Source: Alphaproteobacteria bacterium
GTDB taxonomy: Bacteria > Pseudomonadota > Alphaproteobacteria > RF32 > CAG-239
DNA length: 64,000 nucleotides
NCBI GenBank assembly: GCA_015062235.1
Contig: SUUZ01000007.1
Location: 19,416 to 83,415, forward strand
Direction of reading: 5' to 3'
Below the pieces are notes generated by a model, which was given only the letters and a program-made list of their open reading frames with translations, had not been told where the DNA came from and did not search any database. Positions 1-9,753 of the stretch are shown here, in pieces. A program made the translations under genes and the position numbers. Positions within the stretch are counted from its first letter, which is position 1, and each line of letters opens with the position of its first letter.

Positions 1-1
1 T

Positions 2-1897
2 GATATCTTATCAGCTAGTCAAGGTCTTGCCTTCGTTGTCAATGCTCCTGATATAATTCTTAATCGCGGTAATTCAGGAATAACACTTAAAGCTATGGGA
101 CGCGGTCTTAATATTACAAGTGATTTAGATACACTAAAACGCAACCAACAACTTATAACGAACGAAGAAACAAATCATATCAACGCATTTGACCTACAAA
201 TTCCTCAAGATCTTCTAAACAATAACTTATATGATGTGGTTGAAAGCTTTAAAAAACAAATTATCTCAGCTCCAATAGATCAAAAAAACTTTTTACGTCT
301 CAAGCTTGCTCAATACTATATCTATAATGGTTTAGGAACAAACGCTCTCTATATTATAAACCAAATGCGGAAACTTGGACTCCCAGAAAGTAAAACAGAT
401 CGTTTTTATGTTCTCTCTGGTATTGCTAATTTCTTGGCTCGCCGCTACAAACAAGCAATCCAAGATTTTTCTGAAGGAGCAATACCTAATAGTCCTGAAG
501 GTGTTTTTTGGCGAACTATAGCTCAGAGTGCTTCTGAATACAAAGAAGAAAATAATGCGATTATCTTTGCTCATATATCATTAATGCGTGATTATCCCCA
601 AACAATCAAAGACGAAGTTGCAATTATAGCGGCCCGCAATGCAATTGCTACAGGAGACGACTTATCATCACAAAACTTCATTGATATCCTAAGCTCTGTA
701 CCTGACCGTATGCGCAACCTTACTCCGCAAATTATTTACCTTACAGCCCAAAAACTAGAAATGCAGGGTTATATTCGTAATGCTATCAAAGAATATCAAA
801 AACTAATTGATTCTGACTCTGCAATGTTCTCAGCATACGCTCGTTTACATCATACTATTTTAAGTGAAATGGTAAACTTTATAGATATTAAATCTGCTAT
901 TGATGAACTTGAAAAATTACGTTTTGCTTGGGGCGAAAAAGATTTCAAAATACGGGTTTTAAGCAAATTATCTAGCTTCTACCTTAAAAATAATGACTAT
1001 TATAACTCACTGAGAGTACTCAATGAAGAAGGCTTTCTCGTAGAAGGTAAACAAAAAGAAATTGTTGCTAATAAAATGATAAAAATATTTGAAGACATTT
1101 TTGTTGGCAACCATGCTGATAGCGTTTTGTCTCCCATAAAATCTCTTGCTCTTTATCAAGATTTTAAATGGCTTGCATCTTTAAGTCCTAAACAAAACTT
1201 AATAATTCAAAAACTTGCCGACAGACTTGTCGCTGTCGACTTGCTCCCTAGAGCCCAAGAGTTATTATTAACCTTATTGCAAAAAAATGATTTAACTCCA
1301 GATAACAAGGCTCGTATTGGTGCACGTCTTGCTGTAATCTTTTTGTTTGAAAATAAACCTAAATCAGCAATTGATATGATAGAAATTACCGATGCACCTA
1401 ACCTCGCACCTGAAACTATTAACCCACGCCGTATTATTGCCGCACGAGCACTATCAGCACTTAATCGCCCAGAAGAAGCTTTAGAGTTATTAGAAGATGA
1501 CTTTAGCCCTAATGCTTTACGTCATAAGTTTGAAATTTATTGGAATGCTGGAGATTGGGATAGAGCATCTAACACCATACGCGATTTGATTGAAGAACCA
1601 ACCCCAGGCAAAAAACTTTCAACTGAACAAATCAATTACATTTTAGATTGGGCAACTACATTAAAACAAGCAGGAAAAGAAACTGTTTTAGTACGCTTAC
1701 GCAATAAATTTACACCATATTTCAAAGATACACCTTATTATAGTGCATTTAACGTACTTACCAATCATCTTGAAAAAAATGAAGTTGATATTAAAGCTAT
1801 AAATACAATAATTTCTGATGTTCAAAACTTTAATGAATTTGCAAAATTCTATACCGAGTCATTAAAAGAAAAATCCCAAGAAGAAAAAGATGAATAG
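2..1897 (+). CDS. Large TPR-like repeat protein, 5' end outside window
   Basis: The reading frame is open from the first bases of the window (residues D-I-L-S-A-S...), so the gene starts further left; the first internal ATG at position 95 is not a convincing start. The visible 631 residues are mostly helical, with paired-helix patterns typical of tetratricopeptide repeats (for example [65 protein letters not shown]). No catalytic motif was seen. It ends 8 bases inside uvrB, so the two are probably translated together. TPR proteins act as protein-binding scaffolds; the partner is unknown. The TPR assignment rests on pattern only. Confidence 0.7.
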   Translation, partial: DILSASQGLAFVVNAPDIILNRGNSGITLKAMGRGLNITSDLDTLKRNQQLITNEETNHINAFDLQIPQDLLNNNLYDVVESFKKQIISAPIDQKNFLRLKLAQYYIYNGLGTNALYIINQMRKLGLPESKTDRFYVLSGIANFLARRYKQAIQDFSEGAIPNSPEGVFWRTIAQSASEYKEENNAIIFAHISLMRDYPQTIKDEVAIIAARNAIATGDDLSSQNFIDILSSVPDRMRNLTPQIIYLTAQKLEMQGYIRNAIKEYQKLIDSDSAMFSAYARLHHTILSEMVNFIDIKSAIDELEKLRFAWGEKDFKIRVLSKLSSFYLKNNDYYNSLRVLNEEGFLVEGKQKEIVANKMIKIFEDIFVGNHADSVLSPIKSLALYQDFKWLASLSPKQNLIIQKLADRLVAVDLLPRAQELLLTLLQKNDLTPDNKARIGARLAVIFLFENKPKSAIDMIEITDAPNLAPETINPRRIIAARALSALNRPEEALELLEDDFSPNALRHKFEIYWNAGDWDRASNTIRDLIEEPTPGKKLSTEQINYILDWATTLKQAGKETVLVRLRNKFTPYFKDTPYYSAFNVLTNHLEKNEVDIKAINTIISDVQNFNEFAKFYTESLKEKSQEEKDE

Positions 1898-3866
1898 TAT
1901 TTTTAAGCTTCACTCCCCATTTGCTCCATCTGGAGACCAACCTCAAGCTATTGAAGAATTACTTAATGGATTAAAAAATGGAATAAAAGATCAAGTATTG
2001 CTTGGTGTTACAGGATCTGGTAAAACTTACACTATGGCAAAAATAATTGAACATAGTTCTCGTCCTGCTTTAATTATGGCTCCTAACAAGACATTAGCAG
2101 CTCAACTTTATACCGAAATGAAAGATTTTTTTCCCGAAAATCATGTTGAATATTTTGTTTCTTACTATGATTACTACCAACCAGAAGCTTATGTTCCTAA
2201 AACAGATACATATATTGAAAAGGATTCCGCAATCAACGAACAAATTGATCGTATGCGCAACTCCGCCACACGCTCTCTTTTAGAAAATCGCGATGTTATC
2301 ATTGTTGCTTCTGTTTCGTGCATTTACGGTCTTGGTGATGTCGAATCATATTCAGCCATGACATTACCATTAGAAGTTGGTCAAATAATAAATCCTAAAG
2401 ATATTTACTTACGCTTGACAGAATTACAATATGAACGTAACCAACAAAATTTTGTCCGTTCAACTTTTCGCGTTCGTGGTGACACTTTGGATATTTTTCC
2501 AGCACACTATGAAGATAGAGCTTGGCGTATATCTTTTTTTGGTGATGAAATTGAACAAATTGACGAATTTGATGCTCTAACAGGTAAAAAAACATCTTCC
2601 CTTAACCAAGTTACCATATATCCAGCTAATCATTACGTTACACCAAGACCTGCAGTATCTCAAGCAATTACCAATATTCGTAAAGAATTAAAAGAGCAAA
2701 TAGCAAATTTTACTTCTGAAAATAAACTACTTGAAGCTCAACGAATTGAGCAACGTACACGCTTTGATTTAGAAATGCTAGAAACCACTGGACATTGTAA
2801 AGGTATTGAAAATTATTCGCGTTATCTTACAGGACGTGCTCCTGGCGAACCTCCTCCTACTTTATTTGAATATCTTCCTAAAGATACAATTCTATTCATT
2901 GATGAAAGTCATGTATCTGTACCACAAATTGGTGGAATGTTTCGTGGAGATTTTAATCGAAAATCAACATTATCTCAATACGGTTTTAGACTACCATCTT
3001 GTGTTGATAACCGTCCTCTTAAATTTGATGAGTGGAACAAAATGCGTCATCAAACAATTTTTGTTTCTGCTACTCCTGGTGACTGGGAACTCGAACAAAG
3101 CTCTGGCACATTTACCGAGCAAATTATTCGCCCTACTGGTCTAACAGATCCCCTTTGTATTATTCGCCCTGTAGAAAATCAAATTGATGATTTAATGCAT
3201 GAATGTAAAAACGTAATAACTAAAGGTAATCGTATTCTAGTAACAACTTTAACTAAAAAAATGGCAGAGGATTTAACCGAATATTTAAATGAAAATGGCA
3301 TCAAAGTTCGTTATCTTCACTCTGACATAGACACCCTAGAACGAATTGAAATTATTCGAGATCTTCGCCTTGGTGTATTTGATGTACTAGTTGGTATTAA
3401 CTTATTAAGAGAAGGACTTGATATACCTGAATGCTCTCTCGTTGCCATATTAGATGCTGACAAAGAAGGATTTTTACGTTCATCTCGTTCTTTAATACAA
3501 ACCATAGGTCGAGCTGCTCGCAATGCTGAAGGGAAAGTCATTCTATATGCTGATCATATAACAAAATCAATGCAAATAGCTCTTGAGGAAACTGAACGTA
3601 GACGTAAAAAACAAATTGAATATAATATAGCCAATGGCATCACTCCTCAAACAATAAAGAAAAAAGTATCTGGAGTAATGCAAGAAATGACAGCAAAAGA
3701 AAGCTCCACCATAGAAGAAAATATTTCTAACATTAAAGATATTGATAAAAAAATACGAGAATATAACAAACTAATGATAGCCGCCGCTACTAACCTAGAT
3801 TTTGAAACAGCAATATCTTATCGTGATAAAATCAAAAAACTTGAAGCTACCTACCTTAAGAGTTAA
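1890..3866 (+). CDS. uvrB: UvrABC excinuclease subunit B
   Basis: UvrB is the helicase-like damage-verification subunit of nucleotide excision repair; it receives lesions from UvrA and recruits UvrC for the incisions. The 658-residue length is normal. Visible signatures: start [10 protein letters not shown] with GDQPQAI, Walker A GVTGSGKT at residues 39-46, the beta-hairpin motif [12 protein letters not shown] at 92-103 that grips damaged DNA, DESH at 338-341, motif [11 protein letters not shown], and a C-terminal UVR domain (about 620-655) that contacts UvrC. The start lies 8 bases inside the upstream TPR gene. The 3' end overlaps the convergent esterase gene by 11 bases, and no terminator was seen between them. 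No LexA-type box was identified. Confidence 0.98.
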   Translation: MNSIFKLHSPFAPSGDQPQAIEELLNGLKNGIKDQVLLGVTGSGKTYTMAKIIEHSSRPALIMAPNKTLAAQLYTEMKDFFPENHVEYFVSYYDYYQPEAYVPKTDTYIEKDSAINEQIDRMRNSATRSLLENRDVIIVASVSCIYGLGDVESYSAMTLPLEVGQIINPKDIYLRLTELQYERNQQNFVRSTFRVRGDTLDIFPAHYEDRAWRISFFGDEIEQIDEFDALTGKKTSSLNQVTIYPANHYVTPRPAVSQAITNIRKELKEQIANFTSENKLLEAQRIEQRTRFDLEMLETTGHCKGIENYSRYLTGRAPGEPPPTLFEYLPKDTILFIDESHVSVPQIGGMFRGDFNRKSTLSQYGFRLPSCVDNRPLKFDEWNKMRHQTIFVSATPGDWELEQSSGTFTEQIIRPTGLTDPLCIIRPVENQIDDLMHECKNVITKGNRILVTTLTKKMAEDLTEYLNENGIKVRYLHSDIDTLERIEIIRDLRLGVFDVLVGINLLREGLDIPECSLVAILDADKEGFLRSSRSLIQTIGRAARNAEGKVILYADHITKSMQIALEETERRRKKQIEYNIANGITPQTIKKKVSGVMQEMTAKESSTIEENISNIKDIDKKIREYNKLMIAAATNLDFETAISYRDKIKKLEATYLKS

Positions 3867-4545
3867 TAAAATCAGCAACCTTTTGCATTTCACTATCATT
3901 CATACGGTGAGCTAATTCCGCAAAATCGTACCATGTAACTTTGATATTTTGATCCTTAAACCACTTTAATGTTCTTGATGTAGTCTTATATTGCACAGTA
4001 ATATCATCTTTACCATGCAAAATCAAGAATGGTGGTCTAGATACTATTTCAGATGGCAACAATTCATACCCTGGAACAATTCCTGCAATACTTATCGCTC
4101 CACCAATTTCACTATTTCTTGTTAATGATGTTGCTATTGTAATCATTGCTCCTTGTGAAAAACCAACAACATAAGTATCTTTATTTCCAATATTCCACAG
4201 TTTTTGTTGTTCATCTATAAAATCATTCATCTGTTTTGCTACACTTGCAAAACTTCTCCACAATCTATTAAAAATATCAAAAATTTCATCAACTGATGCT
4301 TCAGGATTACGAAATCTAACTTCTGGATCTTCTTGATAAAAACTTAACCACTGCAAATTATTAGCATCTTTTTCACATTTATAAGGCGCTCTAGGAACAA
4401 CAATTACACTATCATTCAACTTATTCTTAAGGTCTTGAACAGCATAATCTATAGCTTCAGGACTTCCATTATATCCATGTATAAACACTACTAATTTTTT
4501 AGGATTTCCAACTTTGTAACATTTATTATTAAAAATTGACAACAC
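3856..4545 (-). CDS. Alpha/beta hydrolase, phospholipase/carboxylesterase family
   Basis: A 229-residue serine esterase of the Abhydrolase_2 type, probably cytoplasmic since no signal peptide is visible. The oxyanion-region motif FIHGYNG is at 21-27, the nucleophile elbow GFSQGAM at 128-134 (Ser130), the acid in HGKDD near 180-181 and the histidine in ELAHRM at 213. The family hydrolyses short acyl esters or lysophospholipids; the substrate here cannot be told. The first codon is GTG preceded by AAGAGAAAA; a TTG one codon later is an alternative. Transcribed divergently from the 480-residue unknown gene and overlapping uvrB at the tail. Confidence 0.85.
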   Translation of the reverse strand: MLSIFNNKCYKVGNPKKLVVFIHGYNGSPEAIDYAVQDLKNKLNDSVIVVPRAPYKCEKDANNLQWLSFYQEDPEVRFRNPEASVDEIFDIFNRLWRSFASVAKQMNDFIDEQQKLWNIGNKDTYVVGFSQGAMITIATSLTRNSEIGGAISIAGIVPGYELLPSEIVSRPPFLILHGKDDITVQYKTTSRTLKWFKDQNIKVTWYDFAELAHRMNDSEMQKVADFINS

Positions 4546-4596
4546 TTTTCTCTTTTTTCTGTTATAGATTACAATCTAATTAATTTAACGACTTAA

Positions 4597-4602
4597 TATA
4601 AT
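4597..4602 (+). promoter_or_regulatory. Candidate -10 box for the 480-residue unknown gene
   Basis: A perfect TATAAT lies 23 bases before the ATG at 4625. No good -35 element stands at 16-18 bases upstream, so this is a half-promoter only. Confidence 0.35.
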
Positions 4603-4624
4603 AGAATGCAAGATAAAAATAAAA

Positions 4625-6067
4625 ATGTATAACAATCCAATAGCTCAAGTAATTCGAGATGCATTTATTGAAAATGTTTCTAGAAAAGAACTCATACAAA
4701 ATATCGAAGATCCTAAAGTAAATACTATCGGTAATATTTTGCGCAACCAACGTATTACTCTTTTTGAAAAAGCGATTAATCGCTTTTTACAAAAATCTGG
4801 TCTACCAGATATTCCTCCAATTTCCCAATATGTTAACGAAAAAAACTTACTTACTTTTTCACTTCAGCTAAGTGGTTACATTCGTGATGCGCAACAAGAA
4901 CTTGATAAATTATCCAATAAACACGCTTGCGATCCAGATCTTATAAAACTATATGAAGCTGCAGCTAAATATTCTGTAGATTGCAATGAAAAAATTGAAG
5001 GTAGCAAATATATTTTCAAAGAACACTGCGATTATCAATTTTGGAAAGTTCATATCGACGATTCTTTAGCTTCCGCTAAATTTAACAATTATGGCTTTAT
5101 TGTTAATCCCAATCGTAAAAATCTAATTCTTGCAATGCCATTTCATATCAATAGTACACAAGAAGAACTACAAGCATGGTCTTCAAAATATTTAAACAAA
5201 ACACTAGATAACAAAGCTATTTATGGCTCCCAAGTAGATGTATATATGGCTCATTTCCCCATTGAACAACCTAGAGGAGAAAAATTTGCTTTATCCTTAA
5301 AAACCTTAAACAATCCTAACAACTACTTTACAGAAACCGATATGCGTTTTGTATCCTCATATCTCAAAGGATTTATCGGCGAAGATATTAAAATTGACGA
5401 TAAATATAAAGTCATTAAAGGAAAAGCTTTTAGCGCAGAAAAATTCAAACAAAATTGTCAAAATATAACAATTATTGGTTATTGTGCAGGTACTGCTCAT
5501 GCCAGTCGTTGGATAAACGCATTTTCCCATATAGCTAATCAACTATATGATGAACAAACTACTAAAGAAGCATTAAAAAACATATTTATTGTTAGTTATG
5601 CATTTTTACCAATGCAAAAAGAAAGCAAATGTTCTGGTGTCTATTTTATGAGTAATTATCCTGATGATACAATGCGTAAAGAACCTTTTATTAAAATGTT
5701 TAATCCAGAACTATATGAAAAATGCAAATATCACCCATCAGACAACCCTTGTCATATAAGTTTAATGCCTGACAACAAAAATTATGTTATAGCATTTCCC
5801 TTAGCCGAAAATTTTGATATTGTAAATGAAAATGGAGTTAAAGAACCTCTTGCTAATATTGAAAACGGACATCACATGGGTTTGATAACTGCTCCCAATG
5901 CCTCTTCTGATTACCATTACCCTAATATAATATTTAACAGCGTAGTTAAAAATGCAAGCTTAGGAAAAAGAGGCACTGATGTGTTTAAATATAATCAATC
6001 ACAGTCTCGTTCAAATGCAGCTCATTTCTCTATTATTAGTAATCGCTATGCTGCATATAACAAATAA
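4625..6067 (+). CDS. Unknown 480-residue protein with GxCxG elbow-like motif
   Basis: I do not recognise the family. There is no signal peptide and no membrane segment. A hydrophobic strand followed by G-Y-C-A-G-T (about residues 286-291, in NITIIGYCAGTAHASRW) resembles the nucleophile elbow of alpha/beta hydrolases that use cysteine, such as PHA synthases or dienelactone hydrolases; a later NGHHMGL could supply a histidine. The N-terminal 130 residues are helical. Those are pattern resemblances, not a functional call. The gene is monocistronic: divergent from the esterase and closed by a strong terminator immediately after its stop. Confidence 0.6.
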   Translation: MYNNPIAQVIRDAFIENVSRKELIQNIEDPKVNTIGNILRNQRITLFEKAINRFLQKSGLPDIPPISQYVNEKNLLTFSLQLSGYIRDAQQELDKLSNKHACDPDLIKLYEAAAKYSVDCNEKIEGSKYIFKEHCDYQFWKVHIDDSLASAKFNNYGFIVNPNRKNLILAMPFHINSTQEELQAWSSKYLNKTLDNKAIYGSQVDVYMAHFPIEQPRGEKFALSLKTLNNPNNYFTETDMRFVSSYLKGFIGEDIKIDDKYKVIKGKAFSAEKFKQNCQNITIIGYCAGTAHASRWINAFSHIANQLYDEQTTKEALKNIFIVSYAFLPMQKESKCSGVYFMSNYPDDTMRKEPFIKMFNPELYEKCKYHPSDNPCHISLMPDNKNYVIAFPLAENFDIVNENGVKEPLANIENGHHMGLITAPNASSDYHYPNIIFNSVVKNASLGKRGTDVFKYNQSQSRSNAAHFSIISNRYAAYNK

Positions 6068-6068
6068 T

Positions 6069-6097
6069 AAAAATGCCAACTAAACGTTGGCATTTTT
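6069..6097. terminator. Bidirectional intrinsic terminator
   Basis: AAAAATGCCAAC and GTTGGCATTTTT form a perfect 12-bp stem around the loop TAAAC. A-tract and T-tract flank it, so it can end both the unknown gene on the plus strand and pssA on the minus strand. Confidence 0.93.
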
Positions 6098-6098
6098 A

Positions 6099-6878
6099 TT
6101 ATTGATATTTTTTCTTTTCCTTCATAAAAACAAAAATACCTACTGGAATAGACAAAGCATAACATATTGTCATAATACCAAGTGTAAACCACGGCTGTGT
6201 AATTATAAAAGATGCAAACAAAGCAACAATTAACATCAAAGGCATTAACATACAAGTAGGTACCTTTAACTTTTTCGTTGAAAATGTTGGAATTCTACTA
6301 ACCATCAAGAATGAAACCACACATAATAATGTAGCACAAAAAGCATGAGATCTGACAACATAACTTAGCTCAGGAAAATCGAATGATATCATTATAGGCA
6401 TCATCGTCAACGCTGCAGCTGCTGGTGCAGGAACTCCTACAAAAAAATGATTCCAATATTCTGGTTGTGGCTCAGCTTCAAGCATAGTATTAAAACGAGC
6501 CAAACGCATTGCCATTCCTATAGACATCAAAAGACAAAAAAACCAACCAAATTTTGGCAAATCAAATAATGACCATTGATACAACAAAATAGCTGGAGCC
6601 ACACCAAAACTAACAAAATCAGACAAAGAATCAAGCTCTGCACCAAACTTTGTTGAGCCTTTCAACATTCTTGCTACTCTTCCATCCAACCCATCAAAAA
6701 AAGCTGCTAAAAATATACATAAAACAGCTTTTACCCATTCTGCCGAAATAGAATAACGAATAGATGTAACACCTGCACATAAAGCAAGCATGGTTACGAT
6801 ATTTGGCGCAATCTTACGAAAAGGAAGACTTGTTAGCTTCTCTCTAGATAACTGCAATTTTTGATTAATCTTTTCCAT
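6099..6878 (-). CDS. pssA: CDP-diacylglycerol--serine O-phosphatidyltransferase
   Basis: Makes phosphatidylserine from CDP-diacylglycerol and serine in the inner membrane, the first committed step to phosphatidylethanolamine. The CDP-alcohol phosphotransferase signature is complete: D62-x2-D65-G66-x2-A69-R70-x8-G79-x3-D83-x3-D87. About seven hydrophobic segments follow the usual type-II (small, integral membrane) layout over 259 residues. Its ATG overlaps the stop of psd by one base (TAATG), so psd and pssA form one operon in that order and are translationally coupled. The next enzyme in the pathway, Psd, is its immediate upstream neighbour. Confidence 0.95.
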   Translation of the reverse strand: MEKINQKLQLSREKLTSLPFRKIAPNIVTMLALCAGVTSIRYSISAEWVKAVLCIFLAAFFDGLDGRVARMLKGSTKFGAELDSLSDFVSFGVAPAILLYQWSLFDLPKFGWFFCLLMSIGMAMRLARFNTMLEAEPQPEYWNHFFVGVPAPAAAALTMMPIMISFDFPELSYVVRSHAFCATLLCVVSFLMVSRIPTFSTKKLKVPTCMLMPLMLIVALFASFIITQPWFTLGIMTICYALSIPVGIFVFMKEKKKYQ

Positions 6879-7588
6879 TATCTAATAACCCCACTAACAG
6901 CTTTTGCATCACTAGTTAAATTTGCAATAACAGTCTCTCCTGCAACCATTGTCTGCCCTAACACCACTTGAGGTTCAACACCTTCTGGTAAATAAACATC
7001 CAAACGAGAACCAAAACGTATCATTCCAAAACGCTCTCCAGCCTTGTAATCTTGTCCAATCTGAGCATCACAAACAATACGACGAGCTACAAGCCCCGCA
7101 ATTTGTACAAAACATATCTCTTTACCAGATTTAGTTTTCATTGCTATCAATTGACGTTCATTATCTTTACTTGCTTTATCAAGAGTTGCATTCAAGAATT
7201 TACCTGGTACATAAACAGCGTTAGTAATTCTTCCCTCTGCAGGAGACCTATTTACATGAACATTAAATACACTCATAAAAATACTAACACGTGTAAATTT
7301 CTTATTACCCATATTTAGCTCTTCTGGAGCTGGAACTGTCGCAATCATCTGCACAGTACCATCAGCAGGTGATACAACAACATCTTTAATTTCTGGTGTT
7401 ATTCTTTGAGGATCACGAAAGAAATAATAACACCAAATAGTCAAAACTAAACCAATCCATCCCAAAGGTTCCCAAATCATTGCCAATAACGCTGTTACTG
7501 CCGCAAAGATTCCAACAAAACGCCAACCTTCATTATGAATATTTGGCAACAAATAATTTTTCCATGAAATATCAAAAGTTTTAATCAT
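6878..7588 (-). CDS. psd: Phosphatidylserine decarboxylase proenzyme
   Basis: Decarboxylates phosphatidylserine to phosphatidylethanolamine. It is a pyruvoyl enzyme made as a proenzyme that cleaves itself; the expected cleavage site is Gly193-Ser194 in RFGSRLD, giving a large beta and a short alpha chain. SPADG at 73-77 and His111 in [12 protein letters not shown] match the conserved catalytic region. Two N-terminal hydrophobic stretches (about 25-56) anchor it in the membrane. The 236-residue length fits the short form of the family, not the long E. coli type with LGST. First gene of the psd-pssA operon; ATG with AGGGAAAAT upstream. Confidence 0.94.
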   Translation of the reverse strand: MIKTFDISWKNYLLPNIHNEGWRFVGIFAAVTALLAMIWEPLGWIGLVLTIWCYYFFRDPQRITPEIKDVVVSPADGTVQMIATVPAPEELNMGNKKFTRVSIFMSVFNVHVNRSPAEGRITNAVYVPGKFLNATLDKASKDNERQLIAMKTKSGKEICFVQIAGLVARRIVCDAQIGQDYKAGERFGMIRFGSRLDVYLPEGVEPQVVLGQTMVAGETVIANLTSDAKAVSGVIR

Positions 7589-7747
7589 TTTATTTTCCCT
7601 AAAATTAAGCTTCTCTAAACCGTGACGCTGTCAACTGTCATCTAAAAAAGCAATTGTTATAACCCACTCAGCAAACCATATTTTTCTAAAAAAAACAACC
7701 ACAAAATAAATTTATTAATTATAATAACAAATTAATAAAAAATATTC

Positions 7748-7776
7748 TTGCATTTAACAAAAAAGATATGTATAAG
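7748..7776 (+). promoter_or_regulatory. Promoter for tRNA-Leu
   Basis: TTGCAT (7748-7753) and TATAAG (7771-7776) are separated by exactly 17 bases and end 14 bases before the mature tRNA 5' end. Confidence 0.65.
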
Positions 7777-7790
7777 GTTTTCTAGATTAT

Positions 7791-7877
7791 GCGCTTGTGG
7801 CGGAACTGGTAGACGCTGCAGACTTAAAATCTGTTGGCCGCAAGGCCGTGCCGGTTCGATTCCGGCCTAGCGCACCA
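7791..7877 (+). tRNA. tRNA-Leu (anticodon TAA)
   Basis: An 87-base class II tRNA with encoded CCA. Acceptor strands GCGCTTG and CTAGCGC pair except for a T-T opposition at position 6-67. The anticodon loop is CTTAAAA, giving TAA; the long variable arm GGCCGCAAGGCC is present; the T arm is GCCGG-TTCGATT-CCGGC. The 3' end is the target side of the serine-recombinase remnant lying antisense to it. Confidence 0.96.
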
Positions 7878-7967
7878 ATTTGGAGAGGGTTGGCAAATTT
7901 TTTTGCTAACCCTTGATTTTTAAGGCTTTGCGTCGGTTCGATTGATTTCAAACACCCAATTTGGAGA
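7852..7967 (+). repeat. Degenerate duplication of the tRNA-Leu 3' end (att-like)
   Basis: CGGTTCGATT occurs in the T arm (7852-7861) and again at 7934-7943. CCAATTTGGAGA occurs at the CCA end (7875-7886) and again at 7956-7967. The two elements keep nearly the same spacing (23 and 22 bases), so the second pair is a decayed copy of the tRNA end plus flank, as left by integrase-mediated insertion. The bases in between have diverged. Confidence 0.6.
7886..7920 (+). terminator. Terminator of tRNA-Leu
   Basis: AGGGTTGGCAAA (7886-7897) pairs with TTTGCTAACCCT (7902-7913) with one G-T pair, loop TTTT, followed by TGATTTTT. It starts 9 bases after the tRNA CCA. Confidence 0.8.
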
Positions 7968-8418
7968 TATTCGTTATTATTTGCTTGTAAGCCTTGCTCT
8001 GCTTGCTTTTGCATCGGTTCGTGTAATTTTGCAACTTGTTCCGACAAAATGTTATTATCCACAAATTCACTAAATGGAAATTTTAGTTTATAATTCAACT
8101 TCCCTTCATTCAAAGTAAGCTTTTCAAAAACAAATTTAAGCAATAATCTTTTTAACTCTATATTTTGCGACTTCTCAAAAATATACTCTATTTGTGTGGC
8201 TATATCTAACAATTCCAAAATTGTTTCATCAAAACTTTTATCTGCTTTTTCATGTGCTGAAACCTTGTTTTTTAAACGATTCATTTGTACTTGTAAATCC
8301 GAAAGATCCATCTCTTCTAAACTAGTCAAAACTGCATCAACATTTCCATTTTCCATTGAAACTCTCCTCAAACCAGCAGTATCTTAAAATATCTATATAA
8401 CCATTGTCCCCCTCCTAT

Positions 8419-8441
8419 TTTTGTCAACAAATTTTGTCAAC
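8419..8441. repeat. Short direct repeat TTTTGTCAAC
   Basis: Two identical 10-base copies at 8419-8428 and 8432-8441, period 13, just upstream of the recombinase remnant. Read on the minus strand each gives TTGACA, so they could also be -35-like elements, but no matching -10 at the right distance was seen. Confidence 0.5.
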
Positions 8442-8468
8442 CCGCCAGTGGCTTAACAATTTTGTAAC

Positions 8469-8496
8469 AAAAGAGGAGCCTTTAAAGCTCCTTTTT
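8469..8496. terminator. Intrinsic terminator downstream of the EAL-like pair
   Basis: AGGAGC (8474-8479) and GCTCCT (8487-8492) form a stem around CTTTAAA, with an A-rich run on the left and TTTTT on the right. It can close the mre/EAL-like operon on the minus strand, with a weaker T-run in that direction. Confidence 0.7.
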
Positions 8497-8520
8497 CAAA
8501 ATATTATTATCAAATTAATT

Positions 8521-9750
8521 TTATTTTTTAATTGCCGCATTTAAAAGCCTCTGAACATACCGCCCCTGATACAAATTAATTCCCAACGCATTTCCAGCTT
8601 CTATTGCATTAATATCATCTATTCGACAAAGAATAATCTTTGCCCTTTCAGCCTTATTCATATAATCCATAAAATGCTTATCTTCATTAAATATTTCAAC
8701 CAATGATGGATGCCATACAATCTTCATCAAATCACAATCCAAATTTTTCCTATTTAGATATTTCAATTTATCTACTGTAATCCCATCAATACAAATCTTA
8801 TATCCTCTAGCCTTGGCAAATGTTTTTGCTAAAATGAATGACCTAATATCGCTAAAAATATCAACCAACTGCAGCTCCAAAATAATACTCTGCCTCATTG
8901 AGCCACTTATGCTATCATCAAAACGTAAAAATTCATCTGACAATATTGTTGAAACATTAATATTAACACTAAAATTACCAATAAGCGAACCATCATCATG
9001 ACGCGAAATTATTTCTAAAACACGTCTATCCAAAGTTTCAGTTAAAGCTAAAAACAACCAAGGATTTGCTGTAACATCAACGTCTGGCAACAATGAATCC
9101 CTCATATCTGGAATAGAAACAAAAACCTCTTCAAAAACTCTTTGTGGTGTAGACTTACCTATAACCGCACAAATTGCTTGCCGTCTAATAAAACTTGAAA
9201 AATCAGCTACTGATATAATTTTTTGCACCTTAGCCAGCATATCTGGTGTAAACTCTTTATTAAAACGACGATTACTTGTATTAAAAAAAGAATTTTTCTT
9301 ATTTTCTTCTACCTTTTCACCTTTAATCTGTGAAGAATGGCAACTAATCACCACTTTTTTAGAAAAATCAGAATACTCACTAGCCAAATCATAAATTAAT
9401 GCTATACCACATTCTTCTAAACTAGCCGATGCCTTAATTTTTGCATCTTCATTTAATAAAAACTTAATTCTAACCAAACTAGACGATATCTCATCAATAA
9501 TTTTTTTATCAAACACCAATAAAATATCTTCATTTGGTAAAATAAAAACTTTTGCTACTCCATTCTTTACAGGAGGCATCAAAATATCATTAATAGCTTT
9601 TTTGTTTGAAACTGTAGCCACATTAGATTGCAATTTATGAACATTGATATACAACACATTAAAGTTGTTACGACTATTCAAACAAAACTTACTTATATCA
9701 TCAAAAATGACATTTTCTCGCTTAATATTTTGTGTTTGATATTCAACCAT
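8521..9750 (-). CDS. Degenerate EAL-domain-like protein, paralogue 2
   Basis: The C-terminal half (about residues 215-409) follows the EAL phosphodiesterase fold: NINVSTILSDEF corresponds to the VNLS strand, IILELQLVDIF to the second strand, YKICIDGITVDKLKYL to the DDFG region, and NLYQGRYVQRLL to the closing QG-Y segment. The metal and catalytic residues (E-A-L, the second glutamate, the DD pair) are not kept, so c-di-GMP hydrolysis is unlikely. The N-terminal 180 residues resemble the neighbouring paralogue (FNVLYINVHKL) and have no recognised motif. No membrane segment. It follows the other paralogue by 3 bases. A protein-binding or nucleotide-sensing role tied to the elongasome operon is inference. 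Confidence 0.65.
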   Translation of the reverse strand: MVEYQTQNIKRENVIFDDISKFCLNSRNNFNVLYINVHKLQSNVATVSNKKAINDILMPPVKNGVAKVFILPNEDILLVFDKKIIDEISSSLVRIKFLLNEDAKIKASASLEECGIALIYDLASEYSDFSKKVVISCHSSQIKGEKVEENKKNSFFNTSNRRFNKEFTPDMLAKVQKIISVADFSSFIRRQAICAVIGKSTPQRVFEEVFVSIPDMRDSLLPDVDVTANPWLFLALTETLDRRVLEIISRHDDGSLIGNFSVNINVSTILSDEFLRFDDSISGSMRQSIILELQLVDIFSDIRSFILAKTFAKARGYKICIDGITVDKLKYLNRKNLDCDLMKIVWHPSLVEIFNEDKHFMDYMNKAERAKIILCRIDDINAIEAGNALGINLYQGRYVQRLLNAAIKK

Positions 9751-9753
9751 TTT

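Larger units (their letters stand above)
7787..8356 (-). pseudogene. C-terminal remnant of a large serine recombinase, antisense into tRNA-Leu
   Basis: The 189-residue frame matches only the C-terminal part of large serine recombinases: a coiled-coil stretch, then LLDIATQIEYIFEKSQN with LKRLLLKFVFEKLTLNEGKL and a closing KFPFSEF. The resolvase catalytic domain and DNA-binding middle are absent, and stops lie directly upstream in frame. The tail ending in GALGRNRTGT is simply the antisense reading of the tRNA-Leu gene and its terminator, as is common for recombinases integrated at a tRNA 3' end. An ATG at 8356 has a good GAGGAG site, so a short protein could still be made; a TTG at 8371 is less likely. 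I read it as a leftover of an excised or decayed element. Confidence 0.7.
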
